A DNA stretch of 43,746 nucleotides from Deltaproteobacteria bacterium (GCA_016219225.1 JACRBX010000188.1:1-43746); one strand, 5' to 3'; positions 7,222 to 16,220 are shown, counted from the stretch's first letter. Notes: generated by a model from the letters alone, not told the origin. Translations and numbers: made by a program.

Positions 7222-8202
7222 CTAAAGACTTCCGGTGGTTTGGGAAATAAAAGAACCGTCCCAGACGCTCTGTCCATAGGATTCCTCAATGGTCTTAATC
7301 AAACAGGTCAGTACCCGGTTAATCGGAACCGGGATATGGTAAATCGCCCCCTCCTTCATAATCACACCGTTAATAAAATCGATTTCGGTCCTCTTTTGCT
7401 TTAAGACATCCTGGAGCATGGAGGAAACATTGGAACCGGTCAACCGGCAAACCTTTTTAACTTGTTCCAGGGGATCGGCATAGATGAATTCTATTCCCTT
7501 CTGCTTTCCGACCAAGAGTCCCTCCTGAACGGCCTCTTCCAGGATTATCCGGGTCCCAGGGAAATCAAGAAGTTTTCCATTCGGCAACCGGGTCAGGGCG
7601 GTCAGGGCGTTGATACCGACATTGATCAACAGTTTGCTCCAGATAAGGTTTTGAACCTTGGGCACCGACTTGGTCTTAAATCCGGCCTGGGTAAGCATCT
7701 CCTGGATCATTTTTAATAGAGAGTCGGAATCCGGTCCTCTATCCATTTCCGGGAAACCATAACCGATAAAGGTATCTCCCTGCCCGGCATGACGCACCTG
7801 ACCCGGTCCTAGATCAGTGGCCCCGTGAGAAGTAATGCCGGCCAGAATTTTTTCTTTTGGGAGATATTCTCCAAGGTGTTCTACGTTGCCCACACCATTC
7901 TGGAGAGTTAAGAAATAAGGCCCTGGATCGATGTCCTTTAGGGTCCGGGCCACGGTTCGCGTATCATAAGCCTTGACGCAGTTAATGATCAATTCCACCT
8001 GCGATAGTTCCAAAGGATTCAAAGTAACCGGAACCTTGACTTGAAAGGCTCCCCGGATACCTTCTACGCTTAGACCTTGCAGATTAATGACTTCGGCCCG
8101 TTCTTTTTCATGATCCAGAAGCAAAACCTCATTTCCGGCCCGGACCATATTCCCGGCCAGGAGGCAACCCATGGCCCCAGGGCCGACGATCCCGATTTTC
8201 AT
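7222..8202 (-). CDS. panE: 2-dehydropantoate 2-reductase (ketopantoate reductase)
   Basis: A 326-residue enzyme of normal length. It reduces ketopantoate to pantoate with NADPH, the second pantothenate/CoA-pathway step. The N-terminal Rossmann domain has the GPGAMGC nucleotide-binding loop (residues 7-13) and QNG at 101-103. The C-terminal helical domain has catalytic Lys190 in NLIWSKLLINVGINAL, with Asn194/Asn198 nearby and a Ser/Glu pair further on (TGSNVSSMLQD, KRTEID). It follows panB by 11 bp on the same strand, so the two catalyse consecutive steps from one operon. A repeat block starts right after its stop. Confidence 0.95.
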   Translation of the reverse strand: MKIGIVGPGAMGCLLAGNMVRAGNEVLLLDHEKERAEVINLQGLSVEGIRGAFQVKVPVTLNPLELSQVELIINCVKAYDTRTVARTLKDIDPGPYFLTLQNGVGNVEHLGEYLPKEKILAGITSHGATDLGPGQVRHAGQGDTFIGYGFPEMDRGPDSDSLLKMIQEMLTQAGFKTKSVPKVQNLIWSKLLINVGINALTALTRLPNGKLLDFPGTRIILEEAVQEGLLVGKQKGIEFIYADPLEQVKKVCRLTGSNVSSMLQDVLKQKRTEIDFINGVIMKEGAIYHIPVPINRVLTCLIKTIEESYGQSVWDGSFISQTTGSL

Positions 8203-8213
8203 TGGCTTTCTCC

Positions 8214-9074
8214 TTATTTTTTTTGACCTTTCTTCTTATCCTTTAGCCCCCTTAATTCCTGGCCATCCATGACAAAGGAATGCTCCGGGCCGGGAAATGT
8301 ACCGGTTTCCACCTCCTGTTTATAGGTTGCCAGTGCTTCTTTAATCATCGGGAAAAACTGAACATATTGTTTGACAAATTTAGGCAGGAACTTCTCAAAT
8401 AATCCCAACAGGTCATTGGTAACCAGGACCTGCCCGTCGCATTCCGGACCTGCACCGATGCCGATAGTGGGTATTCTTAAAGACTGTGAAATCAAACCGG
8501 CCAACTTGTCCGGGATGCATTCCATAACCACTGAAAAAGCCCCGGCTTCTTCGATGGCCAGGGCCGAATCCAACAGTTTACGAGCCGAAGCCAGGTCTTT
8601 TCCCTGGACCCGGAAGCCCCCTAATTTACCGGCGGTTTGCGGAGTCAACCCGATGTGGGCCACTACCGGGATCCCGGCCTCTACAATAGCCTTGATTGTT
8701 TCCGCTACCTCCCCCCCCCCTTCCAATTTAACCGCATCGCAACCGGACTCTTTCATAAACCGGCCGGCGTTCCGGATGGCTTCTTCCCGGGAGATATTAT
8801 AAGACATAAAGGGCATATCCCCCACCAGAAAGGCAAAGCGCATTCCTCTACGCACCGCCTTGCAGTGATGGATCATCTCCTCCATGGTCACCGGAACCGT
8901 GGAATCATAGCCTAAAACCACCATGCCTACCGAATCGCCGACTAAGATCATATCTATCCCGGCCTGATCAATAAAAGAGGCCATAGCGCAATCGTAGGCG
9001 GTCAACATGGTTATTTTTTTGCCTTCCTTTTTCTTGGCCTGTAAATCTTGAATCGTAACCTTTTTTCGTTCCAT
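8214..9074 (-). CDS. panB: 3-methyl-2-oxobutanoate hydroxymethyltransferase
   Basis: A 286-residue cytoplasmic enzyme transferring a hydroxymethyl group from 5,10-methylene-THF to alpha-ketoisovalerate, giving ketopantoate. Family marks: the TAYDCAMA start, metal-binding Asp in LVGDSVGMVVLGYDST and in FLVGDMPFMSY, VKLEGG, and the catalytic Glu in VVMECIP. An AAGGAGG site lies 6-7 bases before ATG 9074. It is first in a panB-panE operon. Its folate cofactor is also handled by FolD, encoded just upstream, although a terminator separates them. Confidence 0.96.
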   Translation of the reverse strand: MERKKVTIQDLQAKKKEGKKITMLTAYDCAMASFIDQAGIDMILVGDSVGMVVLGYDSTVPVTMEEMIHHCKAVRRGMRFAFLVGDMPFMSYNISREEAIRNAGRFMKESGCDAVKLEGGGEVAETIKAIVEAGIPVVAHIGLTPQTAGKLGGFRVQGKDLASARKLLDSALAIEEAGAFSVVMECIPDKLAGLISQSLRIPTIGIGAGPECDGQVLVTNDLLGLFEKFLPKFVKQYVQFFPMIKEALATYKQEVETGTFPGPEHSFVMDGQELRGLKDKKKGQKK

Positions 9075-9172
9075 GCCCCCTCCTTGATTCGGTAAAAATG
9101 TTCAATGTTCGGAAAATTGGGTTTTTATATTGAAAAATGACTGAAGGCTAAGCCCATACTACGCTCCCCCCA

Positions 9173-9210
9173 AAAAAAAGACCCCTGGACAGTGTTCAGG
9201 GGTCTTTTTT
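9173..9210 (-). terminator. Intrinsic terminator of folD
   Basis: Stem GACCCCTG (9180-9187) pairs with CAGGGGTC (9197-9204), extended by A/T pairs, around a ~9-base loop. Read on the minus strand it ends in a run of T, as expected for the end of folD transcription; the plus-strand side is also T-rich, so it can work in both directions. Confidence 0.85.
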
Positions 9211-9302
9211 CTTTATCTCCCCGTCCCAGTCCATCTTATGGATCCAAGCGGTTTAAGAACCTTAATACTTACGTTCGGGAAAAGCGAACGTTCTTTAAAT
9301 CG

Positions 9303-10193
9303 TTATTTTCCTGCCGCCAGTTTGGCGGCTTTAACCGTATTCTTCATCAGCATGGTAATGGTCATAGGCCCTACCCCACCCGGTACGGGAGTAATCAATC
9401 CGGCCTTTTCCTTGACCGTTTCAAAATCCACATCTCCAGCCAGGATGGCCTTGCCCGATTCGCTCATACCGATCCGGTTAACGCCTACGTCAATCACCGC
9501 GGCTCCTTCTTTGACCCAGTCGGCTTTAACATATTTGGCTACCCCGGCTGCTACGACCAGGATATCGGCCCGGCGGCAGTGTTCGATCACCTTTTCCGGA
9601 GGCGTACCGGTATGGACGATAGTCACCGTGGAATTGGCCCCCTCTTTCTTTTGAAGCATGATGTTGGCAATGGGTTTTCCAACGATATTGGAACGACCGA
9701 CTACTACCAGTTCGGCCCCTTTGGTCTTGACGCCGGCGCGAACCAGGAGTTCCTGGATACCGGCAGGGGTACAGGGGAGGTAATCGGCTTCGCCGATCAT
9801 CAATTTGCCGACATTGACCGGATGAAACCCGTCCACGTCTTTTTTAGGATCAATGGCATAGAGTACATTCGTTTCATTAACATGTTTTGGGAGGGGTAAT
9901 TGGACCAGGATTCCATGAATTTTTGGGTCTTTATTATATTGGTCGATCAAGGCCAAAAGGGCTTCTTCGCTGATATCGGCAGGTTGATTGTCCTGAATGG
10001 AAAAAAAACCTAATTCTTTTGAGGTCTTTTGTTTGGCCGTTACATAGCTGACCGAGGCCGGGTTTTCCCCTACCAGGATGGTCACTAAACCGGGAACAAC
10101 CCCTTTCTGTGCCTTAAGTTGTTCCACCTCCTGTTTCAATTCTTCTCGAATTTGTTTGGCTACTTCTGCACCGCTGATTATTTTCGCCGCCAT
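9303..10193 (-). CDS. folD: Bifunctional methylene-THF dehydrogenase / methenyl-THF cyclohydrolase
   Basis: A 296-residue enzyme from ATG 10193, which has AAGGAG 6 bases upstream; the frame extends to 10274 but lacks a ribosome site there. FolD oxidises 5,10-methylene-THF and hydrolyses the methenyl product, feeding one-carbon metabolism. Seen: Y50-x3-K54 of the active site in SVSYVTAKQK, the QLPLPKH motif, DVDGFHP, the nucleotide-binding VVVGRSNIVGKP, and C-terminal PGGVGPMTITML. It stands alone between its terminator and a divergent membrane protein gene. Confidence 0.96.
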   Translation of the reverse strand: MAAKIISGAEVAKQIREELKQEVEQLKAQKGVVPGLVTILVGENPASVSYVTAKQKTSKELGFFSIQDNQPADISEEALLALIDQYNKDPKIHGILVQLPLPKHVNETNVLYAIDPKKDVDGFHPVNVGKLMIGEADYLPCTPAGIQELLVRAGVKTKGAELVVVGRSNIVGKPIANIMLQKKEGANSTVTIVHTGTPPEKVIEHCRRADILVVAAGVAKYVKADWVKEGAAVIDVGVNRIGMSESGKAILAGDVDFETVKEKAGLITPVPGGVGPMTITMLMKNTVKAAKLAAGK

Positions 10194-10334
10194 GAATTTC
10201 TCCTTTCCAACAGATAAACTGATTTTATTATAAACAAAGGATACAATTTCCTTCAATTTATTATCAAATTTCAAGGGCCCGAGTCAATAAAAATAAAATT
10301 TACTCCCCTGAGCAAATATGCTAATTAATAAAGT

Positions 10335-10673
10335 ATGAAAACCATCTTAATAAAATGGCTGATCAACGCCCTGGCCCTTTATATCACCACCTATCTGGTC
10401 AGGGGAATAGCGGTTTCCGGTTCCTGGTCTTTGCTGGTGGCGGCGGCCTTGTTGGGGATCCTGAATGCCGTTATCCGCCCCATCCTGATTATATTGACTC
10501 TCCCGATTAATATCCTGACCCTGGGATTGTTCACTTTGATCATTAACGGAATGATGCTTTATACGGTATCCCTTCTGATTAAAGGCTTTATTATTGAAGG
10601 CTTTTGGCCGGCGGTCATCGGTGCTTTGATAATCAGTCTGGTCAGTTGGATTATTAACTGGTTGATTCATTAA
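10335..10673 (+). CDS. Phage holin family 4 / YvlD-like small membrane protein
   Basis: A 112-residue, very hydrophobic protein with about four transmembrane helices. The pattern NAVIRPILIILTLPINILTLGLFTLIINGMML is diagnostic of the PF04020 superfamily (mycobacterial four-TM holin-like, YvlD), here given only as a recognised pattern. Despite the name, most members are chromosomal housekeeping or stress membrane proteins of unknown role and are not phage derived; no phage gene is nearby. It is transcribed ahead of pilT but separated by 134 bp. Confidence 0.85.
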   Translation: MKTILIKWLINALALYITTYLVRGIAVSGSWSLLVAAALLGILNAVIRPILIILTLPINILTLGLFTLIINGMMLYTVSLLIKGFIIEGFWPAVIGALIISLVSWIINWLIH

Positions 10674-10726
10674 TGCCATCCATGAATCCGGATGTCTGAA
10701 AGATAAGGGATAAGAAACGATGCGGA

Positions 10727-10790
10727 TCGAAGGCGCTCATGACCCTTCGGAGCCAGTGCAAAAAACTTGTAAATCCTGTTTAATCCTGTC
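10727..10790. repeat. Degenerate flank hairpin plus a second dispersed repeat
   Basis: GGCGCTCAT followed by a partly broken stem (10741-10745 with 10749-10753) matches the conserved flank seen at 7130, 28460 and 41931. It is followed by TTGTAAATCCTGTTTAATCC, the reverse complement type of which occurs at 14002-14022. It lies in the leader of pilT. Confidence 0.6.
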
Positions 10791-10807
10791 ATGGAACGAG
10801 ACGACCA

Positions 10808-11890
10808 ATGGCCCAGATAGACGCCTTTTTTAAATTAATGCATGAGCAAGGGGCTTCTGACCTTCATCTGTCTTCAGGCTCCCAGCCCATCCTCCGGATA
10901 CGAGGAGAGCTGGAACGGGTAAAATATAAAATCCTGGAGAATGACGAACTGAAGGCCCTGCTTTATGAAATAACCCCGGAAGAAAAAATAAAACTGTTTG
11001 AAGAAACCGGAGATCTGGATTTCGCCTATGAAATCCCCGGACTGGCCCGCTATCGGGGCAACTTTTTCCGTCAACTTTACGGGGTGGGCGCGGTCTTCCG
11101 GGAGATCCCCAGTCAAATATTGACCGTGGAGGACCTCGGGCTCCCGATGGTCATTAAACGACTGGCTTCTTTGCCCAAAGGATTGGTTTTGGTGACCGGT
11201 CCAACCGGGAGCGGCAAATCGACCACCTTGGCAGCCATTATCGACCAGGCCAACCGTTCCCGGAAAGATCATATTTTGACCATAGAAGATCCGATCGAAT
11301 TCGTGCATCAAAATATCAATTGCACGGTAAATCACCGGGAAATCGGGAGACATACCCGCTCTTTTGCCACGGCCTTGAGGGGGGCCTTGCGGGAAGACCC
11401 GGACATCATCCTGGTGGGGGAAATGAGAGACCTCGAAACGGTTTCCCTGGCCATAGAAGCCGCCGAAACAGGCCATCTGGTTTTTGCGACCTTGCATACG
11501 ATCAGTGCCTCCAAGACAGTGGATCGCATCATAGAGGTTTTTCCAGCCGATCAACAGGCCCAGATTCGGGCTACTCTGGCTGATGCCCTGCGTGCCGTTA
11601 TCTCCCAAACCCTCTTTAGGCGCATTGACCGGAAAGGCCGGGTAGCCGCCATGGAAATCCTGATCGCCACCCATGCCGTACGCAATTTGGTCCGGGAGGG
11701 AAAAACCTATCAAATTCCTTCGGTCATCCAGACCGGCAAAAAATTCGGCATGCAATCGCTGGATGATGCCATAATGGAGTACTTAAAAAAAAGATGGATT
11801 TCCGGGGAAGAAGCCTATAATAAGTGTGTCGATAAAGAAAAATTTAAACCCTATTTGGGAGAAATGGTAACAGACTTTACGGAAATATAG
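10808..11890 (+). CDS. pilT: Type IV pilus retraction ATPase PilT
   Basis: A 360-residue hexameric ATPase that powers pilus depolymerisation at the inner membrane, giving twitching motility. Seen: N-terminal GASDLHL stretch, Walker A GPTGSGKS at 131-138, Asp box TIEDPIEFVH, Walker B DPDIILVGEMRD, His box GHLVFATLHT, and the C-terminal THAVRNLVREG that corresponds to the PilT AIRNLIRE motif needed for retraction. Length is normal. It is followed 63 bp later by a second PilT-like gene. The assembly ATPase PilB is encoded at 20813-22510. Confidence 0.95.
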   Translation: MAQIDAFFKLMHEQGASDLHLSSGSQPILRIRGELERVKYKILENDELKALLYEITPEEKIKLFEETGDLDFAYEIPGLARYRGNFFRQLYGVGAVFREIPSQILTVEDLGLPMVIKRLASLPKGLVLVTGPTGSGKSTTLAAIIDQANRSRKDHILTIEDPIEFVHQNINCTVNHREIGRHTRSFATALRGALREDPDIILVGEMRDLETVSLAIEAAETGHLVFATLHTISASKTVDRIIEVFPADQQAQIRATLADALRAVISQTLFRRIDRKGRVAAMEILIATHAVRNLVREGKTYQIPSVIQTGKKFGMQSLDDAIMEYLKKRWISGEEAYNKCVDKEKFKPYLGEMVTDFTEI

Positions 11891-11953
11891 CCAGGAGATG
11901 AAAGATCAAAGGAACGACAACTACTTCGTTACAATTAGAGAAGAATTAAAAAT

Positions 11954-13114
11954 ATGCGACAGGCAGAACTGGACAGCCTCATAGCAAAAATAGTCGATAC
12001 CTACCCACAAATTTCGGACATCAATATGACCGTTGGTTGTCCGTTACAGGTGGAAATCTATGGCAACCTGGTACCGGTTCAATTAAATTTATCGACCAAA
12101 GTATTGACCCCCTTTCAAACCGAGGTCATTGCCCTGAATCTGTTACAGTCGGACCGCCGGAAAATAGATACCCTGGTCCGAGAAGGTTCTTGTGACTTTT
12201 CCTATACCATCCAGGAAAAGGCCCGCTTTCGGGTAAACATCTTTTCCCAAAGAAACAGTTACAGTATCGTTATGCGCAAACTTCCGGTCGACGTGCCGAC
12301 CATCAGCCAACTGGGTCTGCCCTTGGTTTTTAAAAAATTGGCCCAGGAAAAAAACGGGATTATTTTTTTTACCGGGGCCACCGGAACAGGCAAAACCACC
12401 TCCCTGGCCTCTATTATCGATGAAATCAATGAAAATTTCCCGGTTCATGTAATCACCCTGGAAGACCCTGTGGAACTGGTCCATACCCACAAAAAGGCCA
12501 CTGTTAACCAGCGGGAATTAGGCACCGATTTCGATTCTTTTGCCCATGGGCTCAGGGCTGCCTTGCGGCAGGCACCGAAAGTCATCCTGGTGGGGGAAAT
12601 CCGCGACCGGGAGACCATGGAAATCGCCTTGACAGCCGCTGAAACCGGCCACCTGGTCTTCAGCACCCTCCATACGGTTGATGCCACCCAAACCCTAAAC
12701 CGGATTCTGGGCTTTTTTAATCAGGAAGAAGAAAGGCAGATCCGGGCCCGCACGGCCGGGGCCCTGCGTTGGATTGTCAGTCAAAGACTCTTGCCCCGGA
12801 GCGATCAGGGCCGGGTAGCTGTTTTTGAAATTATGACCAACAACCTTCGGATTCAAGATCTTATCGTTCATGGAGAAACCGAGGACAAGACCTTCTATGA
12901 GGTCATTGAGACCAGTCGGCCCTTCGGATGTCAGACCTTCGATCAGGATATTATTTCAAAATTTCATCAAGAGCTTATTGCCGAAGAAACGGCCATGCTC
13001 TTTGCCTCCAAACGGGCGGTCGTTCAGCGGGGTCTGGATCAGATAAAGAGCCGTCGGGGAGAAAAAACCACCGACATCGAAGGTCTTGGGTTGGATCAGG
13101 AATATCGGAAATGA
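11954..13114 (+). CDS. PilU-like second retraction ATPase
   Basis: A 386-residue paralogue of PilT. Walker A is GATGTGKT, the Asp box is TLEDPVELVH, and the Walker B region reads APKVILVGEIRDRETME, whose AP-x-ILxGEIRDRETME pattern is PilU-like rather than PilT-like. The His box GHLVFSTLHT is present. The C-terminus lacks a clear AIRNLIRE motif and is longer. PilU works with PilT and usually cannot retract alone. The ATGA at 13111-13114 overlaps the next gene, indicating translational coupling. Confidence 0.88.
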   Translation: MRQAELDSLIAKIVDTYPQISDINMTVGCPLQVEIYGNLVPVQLNLSTKVLTPFQTEVIALNLLQSDRRKIDTLVREGSCDFSYTIQEKARFRVNIFSQRNSYSIVMRKLPVDVPTISQLGLPLVFKKLAQEKNGIIFFTGATGTGKTTSLASIIDEINENFPVHVITLEDPVELVHTHKKATVNQRELGTDFDSFAHGLRAALRQAPKVILVGEIRDRETMEIALTAAETGHLVFSTLHTVDATQTLNRILGFFNQEEERQIRARTAGALRWIVSQRLLPRSDQGRVAVFEIMTNNLRIQDLIVHGETEDKTFYEVIETSRPFGCQTFDQDIISKFHQELIAEETAMLFASKRAVVQRGLDQIKSRRGEKTTDIEGLGLDQEYRK

Positions 13115-13590
13115 AGACCGGCATAAACCAACTGTGGACCAATAGCGACGAGTTTCCTTTGGCGGAGTTGACGGTTGAGGTTGCCGTTCAAACCCTCTGG
13201 GTTGAACCGGTGGTCAAAGCCCTTCAGGCCGCCGGGGGATCCCCTTTAATTGCAGGCCAAATAGATGAGGTCCTTTCTATCCTCCGGTTTGGTCAACCGA
13301 CCCTTTTAATCCTTTCCGAAGGTTTTATGGACAACGACAGCGGACAAAATCAATTATTGGAATATATCCAAAGAATGCCCGCCGTCCCGAGAAGAGAACT
13401 GTTTGTGGTTTGGATCGGCAAAAATATCAAATCCGGAGACAGGCTTTCCGCCTTTTCCCATAGCGTGAATTTAGTGCTCGAACCGGAAAAACTGACCGAT
13501 ATTATCGACCGTATAAAAAAATCCTGGATCCTGTGGAAGGAGATGTATCAGGTGTTTGTACAAACCCGGCTCCAAATCAACGGGTTTTAG
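13111..13590 (+). CDS. Receiver-like protein coupled to pilU-like gene, function unknown
   Basis: A 159-residue protein starting at the ATG that shares four bases (ATGA) with the stop of the PilU-like gene. No named domain is certain. Alternating hydrophobic strands and helices (TLLILSEGFM, ELFVVWIG, SVNLVLEPEKLTDIIDRIKK) suggest a receiver-like fold, but the usual acidic pocket and phospho-acceptor Asp are not obvious. Tight coupling points to a role in pilus retraction control; that is inference. Confidence 0.65.
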   Translation: MKTGINQLWTNSDEFPLAELTVEVAVQTLWVEPVVKALQAAGGSPLIAGQIDEVLSILRFGQPTLLILSEGFMDNDSGQNQLLEYIQRMPAVPRRELFVVWIGKNIKSGDRLSAFSHSVNLVLEPEKLTDIIDRIKKSWILWKEMYQVFVQTRLQINGF

Positions 13591-13615
13591 AATAACACCC
13601 CCTGATATTGACATC

Positions 13616-13909
13616 ATGAGAGCAATTCAACCCGTTAAAACCCAAACGCACCAGAGGCAAGTCCGTTTGCAAAATTGTCTCCAAACTATTTTAGAAGTCC
13701 ATGAATTTATGGGAGGACAGGCTATCCAGTTGGATATCATTCATCAATTGGAAAACTTGAGAGACTTGATAACCCATTTTCAACCTGAGCTTTTAAGTGA
13801 ACGGGACCTTGAAAAAATCGAAGAATCTACCAATCATCTCCTTCAGGAACTGGGCAAAATTTTCCAGATAAAAAAATTAGGCATGATCCATTCCGGGTAT
13901 TACCACTAA
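13616..13909 (+). CDS. Small helical protein of unknown function in the pilT operon
   Basis: A 97-residue protein from ATG 13616 (a TTG at 13556, overlapping the previous gene, would add 20 residues). It is predicted mostly helical, with repeated Leu/Ile and Gln/Glu and no cysteines or signal peptide. No ribosome site is convincing at either start. It shares no recognised family. Being the fourth gene after pilT with tight spacing, it may belong to the same operon. A heptad array begins two bases after its stop. Confidence 0.5.
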   Translation: MRAIQPVKTQTHQRQVRLQNCLQTILEVHEFMGGQAIQLDIIHQLENLRDLITHFQPELLSERDLEKIEESTNHLLQELGKIFQIKKLGMIHSGYYH

Positions 13910-13911
13910 AC

Positions 13912-13939
13912 GATTGCGGATTTCAGATTGCGGATTGTT
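13912..13939. repeat. Heptad array of the GATTGCG type
   Basis: Four 7-bp units (GATTGCG, GATTTCA and relatives) starting 3 bases after the TAA at 13907-13909. Confidence 0.8.
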
Positions 13940-13994
13940 ATCGGGTAGTGCATAAACACCCACACCGTAACATTTTAGATTTTTGAAAAATTAT

Positions 13995-14022
13995 TAGACA
14001 GGATTAACGGGATTTACATGTT
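13995..14022. repeat. Dispersed repeat (GACAGGATTAACGGGATTTAC)
   Basis: Inverse orientation relative of the sequence at 10768-10790. The rest of 13940-14155 holds no gene that I can support; it separates the converging pilT operon and the DUF1178 gene. Confidence 0.6.
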
Positions 14023-14155
14023 TTGCTCAGGTTCCATAGGATACTGAGCAACTTCCATCCTCCGTCGGAGGAAGAAAGATTTCTGTCCGCAGGATGATTT
14101 AGTTAAACTGATACCCCACTTCACTTGGTCCGGTATCATGCAGCGCCGAAGGTCT

Positions 14156-14566
14156 CTAATGGTCCGCCTTGGGCACAGGGATTTTATAAAATTCAACTCC
14201 TTCCTCTGTTAAGGTTTTTTCTTCTTCGGCTGTCGAGGTCCCCCGGATATTTCGATTTTCAGCCACCCCATAATGTATTTTTAAGGCCTCTTTGGTAAAT
14301 TCAGTCCCTACCTCTTCAAAATTTTCTTCAATATATTTATAAAATTGTTGTAATTTCTTAAAAGGATCAGGCGTTTCTTCCACCTCCTGGGGAAATCGGG
14401 GATGGCGTTTTATGGCCACAGGTGAAAGGGCTTGGCTGATTTGATTATCCTCACAAACCGGGCAATGGATTTCCCCCGCAGACTTTTGCCTTAAAAAATT
14501 CTCGGTACTGGCAAACCAGCCTTCAAAATGATGCGCATTGGCGCATTTTAACTCTAAAACCATCAT
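14156..14566 (-). CDS. DUF1178 family protein
   Basis: A 136-residue protein matching the DUF1178 pattern: start MVLELKCANAHHFEGWF, a zinc-ribbon-like CPVC in the first third (with an earlier Cys-x4-His), a helical middle and a C-terminal half with KIHYGVAENRNIRG..TAEEEKTLTEEG. The function of the family is unknown. ATG 14566 is followed at once by a second ATG 14563 that may be the true start. It begins one base after the ATP-grasp stop, so the two are one operon. Confidence 0.9.
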   Translation of the reverse strand: MMVLELKCANAHHFEGWFASTENFLRQKSAGEIHCPVCEDNQISQALSPVAIKRHPRFPQEVEETPDPFKKLQQFYKYIEENFEEVGTEFTKEALKIHYGVAENRNIRGTSTAEEEKTLTEEGVEFYKIPVPKADH

Positions 14567-14567
14567 A

Positions 14568-15350
14568 TTAAATTTTTCCTTGTATCATTAAGTCCCTCAG
14601 CACCTGACGGATATTCAACCCTTTTTCTTTCAAGGCCTGATGGCCGTAGTTCATATTAGCCTCCAGAACCATCCATCCCTTCTCGGGAGTATGGCATAAA
14701 TCCAATCCTACGTCATCAAAATTGCACCTTTGTGTAACCTGCAGGGCAAACTCCAGAGCCTCGTCGGGTATATCACTAAACCCGAGTAAGGCCCCTTGGG
14801 CCAAATTATTCCGGAATTCCCCTTCGCGGGCAATTTTCCAATAGGACAGGACCATCTGGTGACCAATGAGTATCACTCGGAGATCCCGGTCCAGAGGGAG
14901 ATATTCTTGGATATAGGCCACCGGGGAGCGGCGAAGATAACGGTTCAACCCTTCCTCATCACGAATCAAGAATACCCCCCGACCCATAGAAGAGCCCCTG
15001 GGAATTTTTGCAATGAATGGAAAGGGGAATTCTTTTTTGATCCTGCTCTTCTGTTGACCGAAATATATTCGGGTTCGGGGATGGGGAATCCTTAAAAATT
15101 GAAATAGGGCTGTTTGTTTGATCTTATCTCCTGAGTAAACGTACGTTTCCCGGCTGGGGAATATTTTTTTCCCCAGGGTAATAAAAAGATCGATATAGAG
15201 TGGCGTGGGGTAGTAGATCTTTTCAGCCGTCCTTATCCGCTGTTTCTCTTCCTCACTGTAATCGGAGAAATTCGGCCAGGCCTTAATGATCGTTACATCC
15301 GGACATTCTTTAAAACGATGACTGAAAGTAATGGAAGGACCGTTAGTCAT
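14568..15350 (-). CDS. RimK-like ATP-grasp ligase
   Basis: A 260-residue protein with an ATP-grasp fold similar to RimK/glutathione-synthetase-type ligases. Visible parts: KIKQTALFQFLRIPHPRT (N-terminal lid region), PFIAKIPRGSSMGRGVFLI (ATP-binding strand with Lys and glycine-rich loop), YIQEYLPLDRDLRVILIG and the C-terminal metal site LEANMNYGHQA. Such enzymes join an amino acid or other amine to a carboxylate using ATP; the substrate here cannot be read. It is coupled to DUF1178 and follows the beta-helix gene by 46 bp on the same strand. Confidence 0.85.
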   Translation of the reverse strand: MTNGPSITFSHRFKECPDVTIIKAWPNFSDYSEEEKQRIRTAEKIYYPTPLYIDLFITLGKKIFPSRETYVYSGDKIKQTALFQFLRIPHPRTRIYFGQQKSRIKKEFPFPFIAKIPRGSSMGRGVFLIRDEEGLNRYLRRSPVAYIQEYLPLDRDLRVILIGHQMVLSYWKIAREGEFRNNLAQGALLGFSDIPDEALEFALQVTQRCNFDDVGLDLCHTPEKGWMVLEANMNYGHQALKEKGLNIRQVLRDLMIQGKI

Positions 15351-15396
15351 AACAAATTTAAACTCCTATACCAGTAACCGGAAATCCGGGATCGCC

Positions 15397-16191
15397 TTAA
15401 CGAATTATCGATTTGGGGGGATAATAACCGGCCTTAACGGTGGCATTTGGCCCGACGATGCATTTCGGTCCCAACAGGGTCCCGGGATTGGTAACGGAAT
15501 TGCATCCGGTTTCCGTTCCGTCCCCCATAATGACCCCGAATTTTCTGAGTCCGGTATCGACCATTTTGTCAGCGCCTTTTACCTTGATGGTATTTTTGAC
15601 CATTTTAAGATTGGCCAGCTTGGTTCCCGCTCCCAGATTGCAATGGTTGCCTAAAATACTGTCGCCGATATAGGCGAAATGACCGGCCTTGGCATCGTTC
15701 AGCATAACCGAATTTTTCATTTCGGTCACATGGCCCACGACACAGCGATCCCCCACCAGACACCCCCCACGCATATAAGCCCCTTGGCGCACCTCGGTTT
15801 GCCGTCCGATAAAGGCCGGACCTTGAATATAGGCCCCGGTTTCCACCACCGACCCCGGACCGATATGAATATCTCTTCCTACCAGGGTGACTCCTCCGAA
15901 AAGGATGATAGCGCCCTCCAGCTCCTGATTATCACAAATCACTTTACATTCCCCTTTGGTGGCATCGCCGGGAATCAGCGAGAACCCCTTTTCAAAAACC
16001 TGACCCTGCCATAAAACAACCATCCTGGTCAAAAACGGCCCATCGGAAAGTATCCCACCCAGATTGGATTCTATCTTGGACCGCAAATAGGGTTTTATCT
16101 TTGGTAAGACGTTCCAGACCTGTTCGACACCATCGAAAAGTTCCTGGTGTTCCCAATCTGTTAAATCAAAAAATTTTTGAGGACTGAACAT
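15397..16191 (-). CDS. Left-handed beta-helix nucleotidyl/acyltransferase-like protein (GlmU C-terminal type)
   Basis: A 264-residue protein from ATG 16191 (GAGGAG about 9 bases upstream; an upstream GTG at 16212 lacks a site). Residues ~85-260 are hexapeptide repeats (for example IHIGPGSVVETGAYI, AFIGRQTEVRQGAYM) forming a left-handed beta helix as in GlmU or sugar-nucleotide acyltransferases. There is no N-terminal nucleotidyltransferase signature, so it is probably a stand-alone acyl- or sugar-phosphate-modifying protein for envelope synthesis. The exact substrate is unknown. A dispersed repeat lies 29 bp upstream. Confidence 0.75.
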   Translation of the reverse strand: MFSPQKFFDLTDWEHQELFDGVEQVWNVLPKIKPYLRSKIESNLGGILSDGPFLTRMVVLWQGQVFEKGFSLIPGDATKGECKVICDNQELEGAIILFGGVTLVGRDIHIGPGSVVETGAYIQGPAFIGRQTEVRQGAYMRGGCLVGDRCVVGHVTEMKNSVMLNDAKAGHFAYIGDSILGNHCNLGAGTKLANLKMVKNTIKVKGADKMVDTGLRKFGVIMGDGTETGCNSVTNPGTLLGPKCIVGPNATVKAGYYPPKSIIR

Positions 16192-16220
16192 CCCGAATAT
16201 CTCCTCACCCACAGGCTTCT

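Noticed and set aside
6788-7404. Plus-strand frames in the repeat block
   Set aside because: Encoded by heptad repeats and by antisense panE; low complexity, no start signal.
10335-10673. Prophage remnant because of the holin-family label
   Set aside because: The superfamily is widespread in chromosomes; no other phage gene is near.
10874-11755. 293-codon minus-strand frame
   Set aside because: Antisense shadow of pilT, no recognisable motif.
14014-14196. 60-codon minus-strand frame
   Set aside because: Starts inside the DUF1178 gene and runs into repeat sequence; no family likeness or ribosome site.
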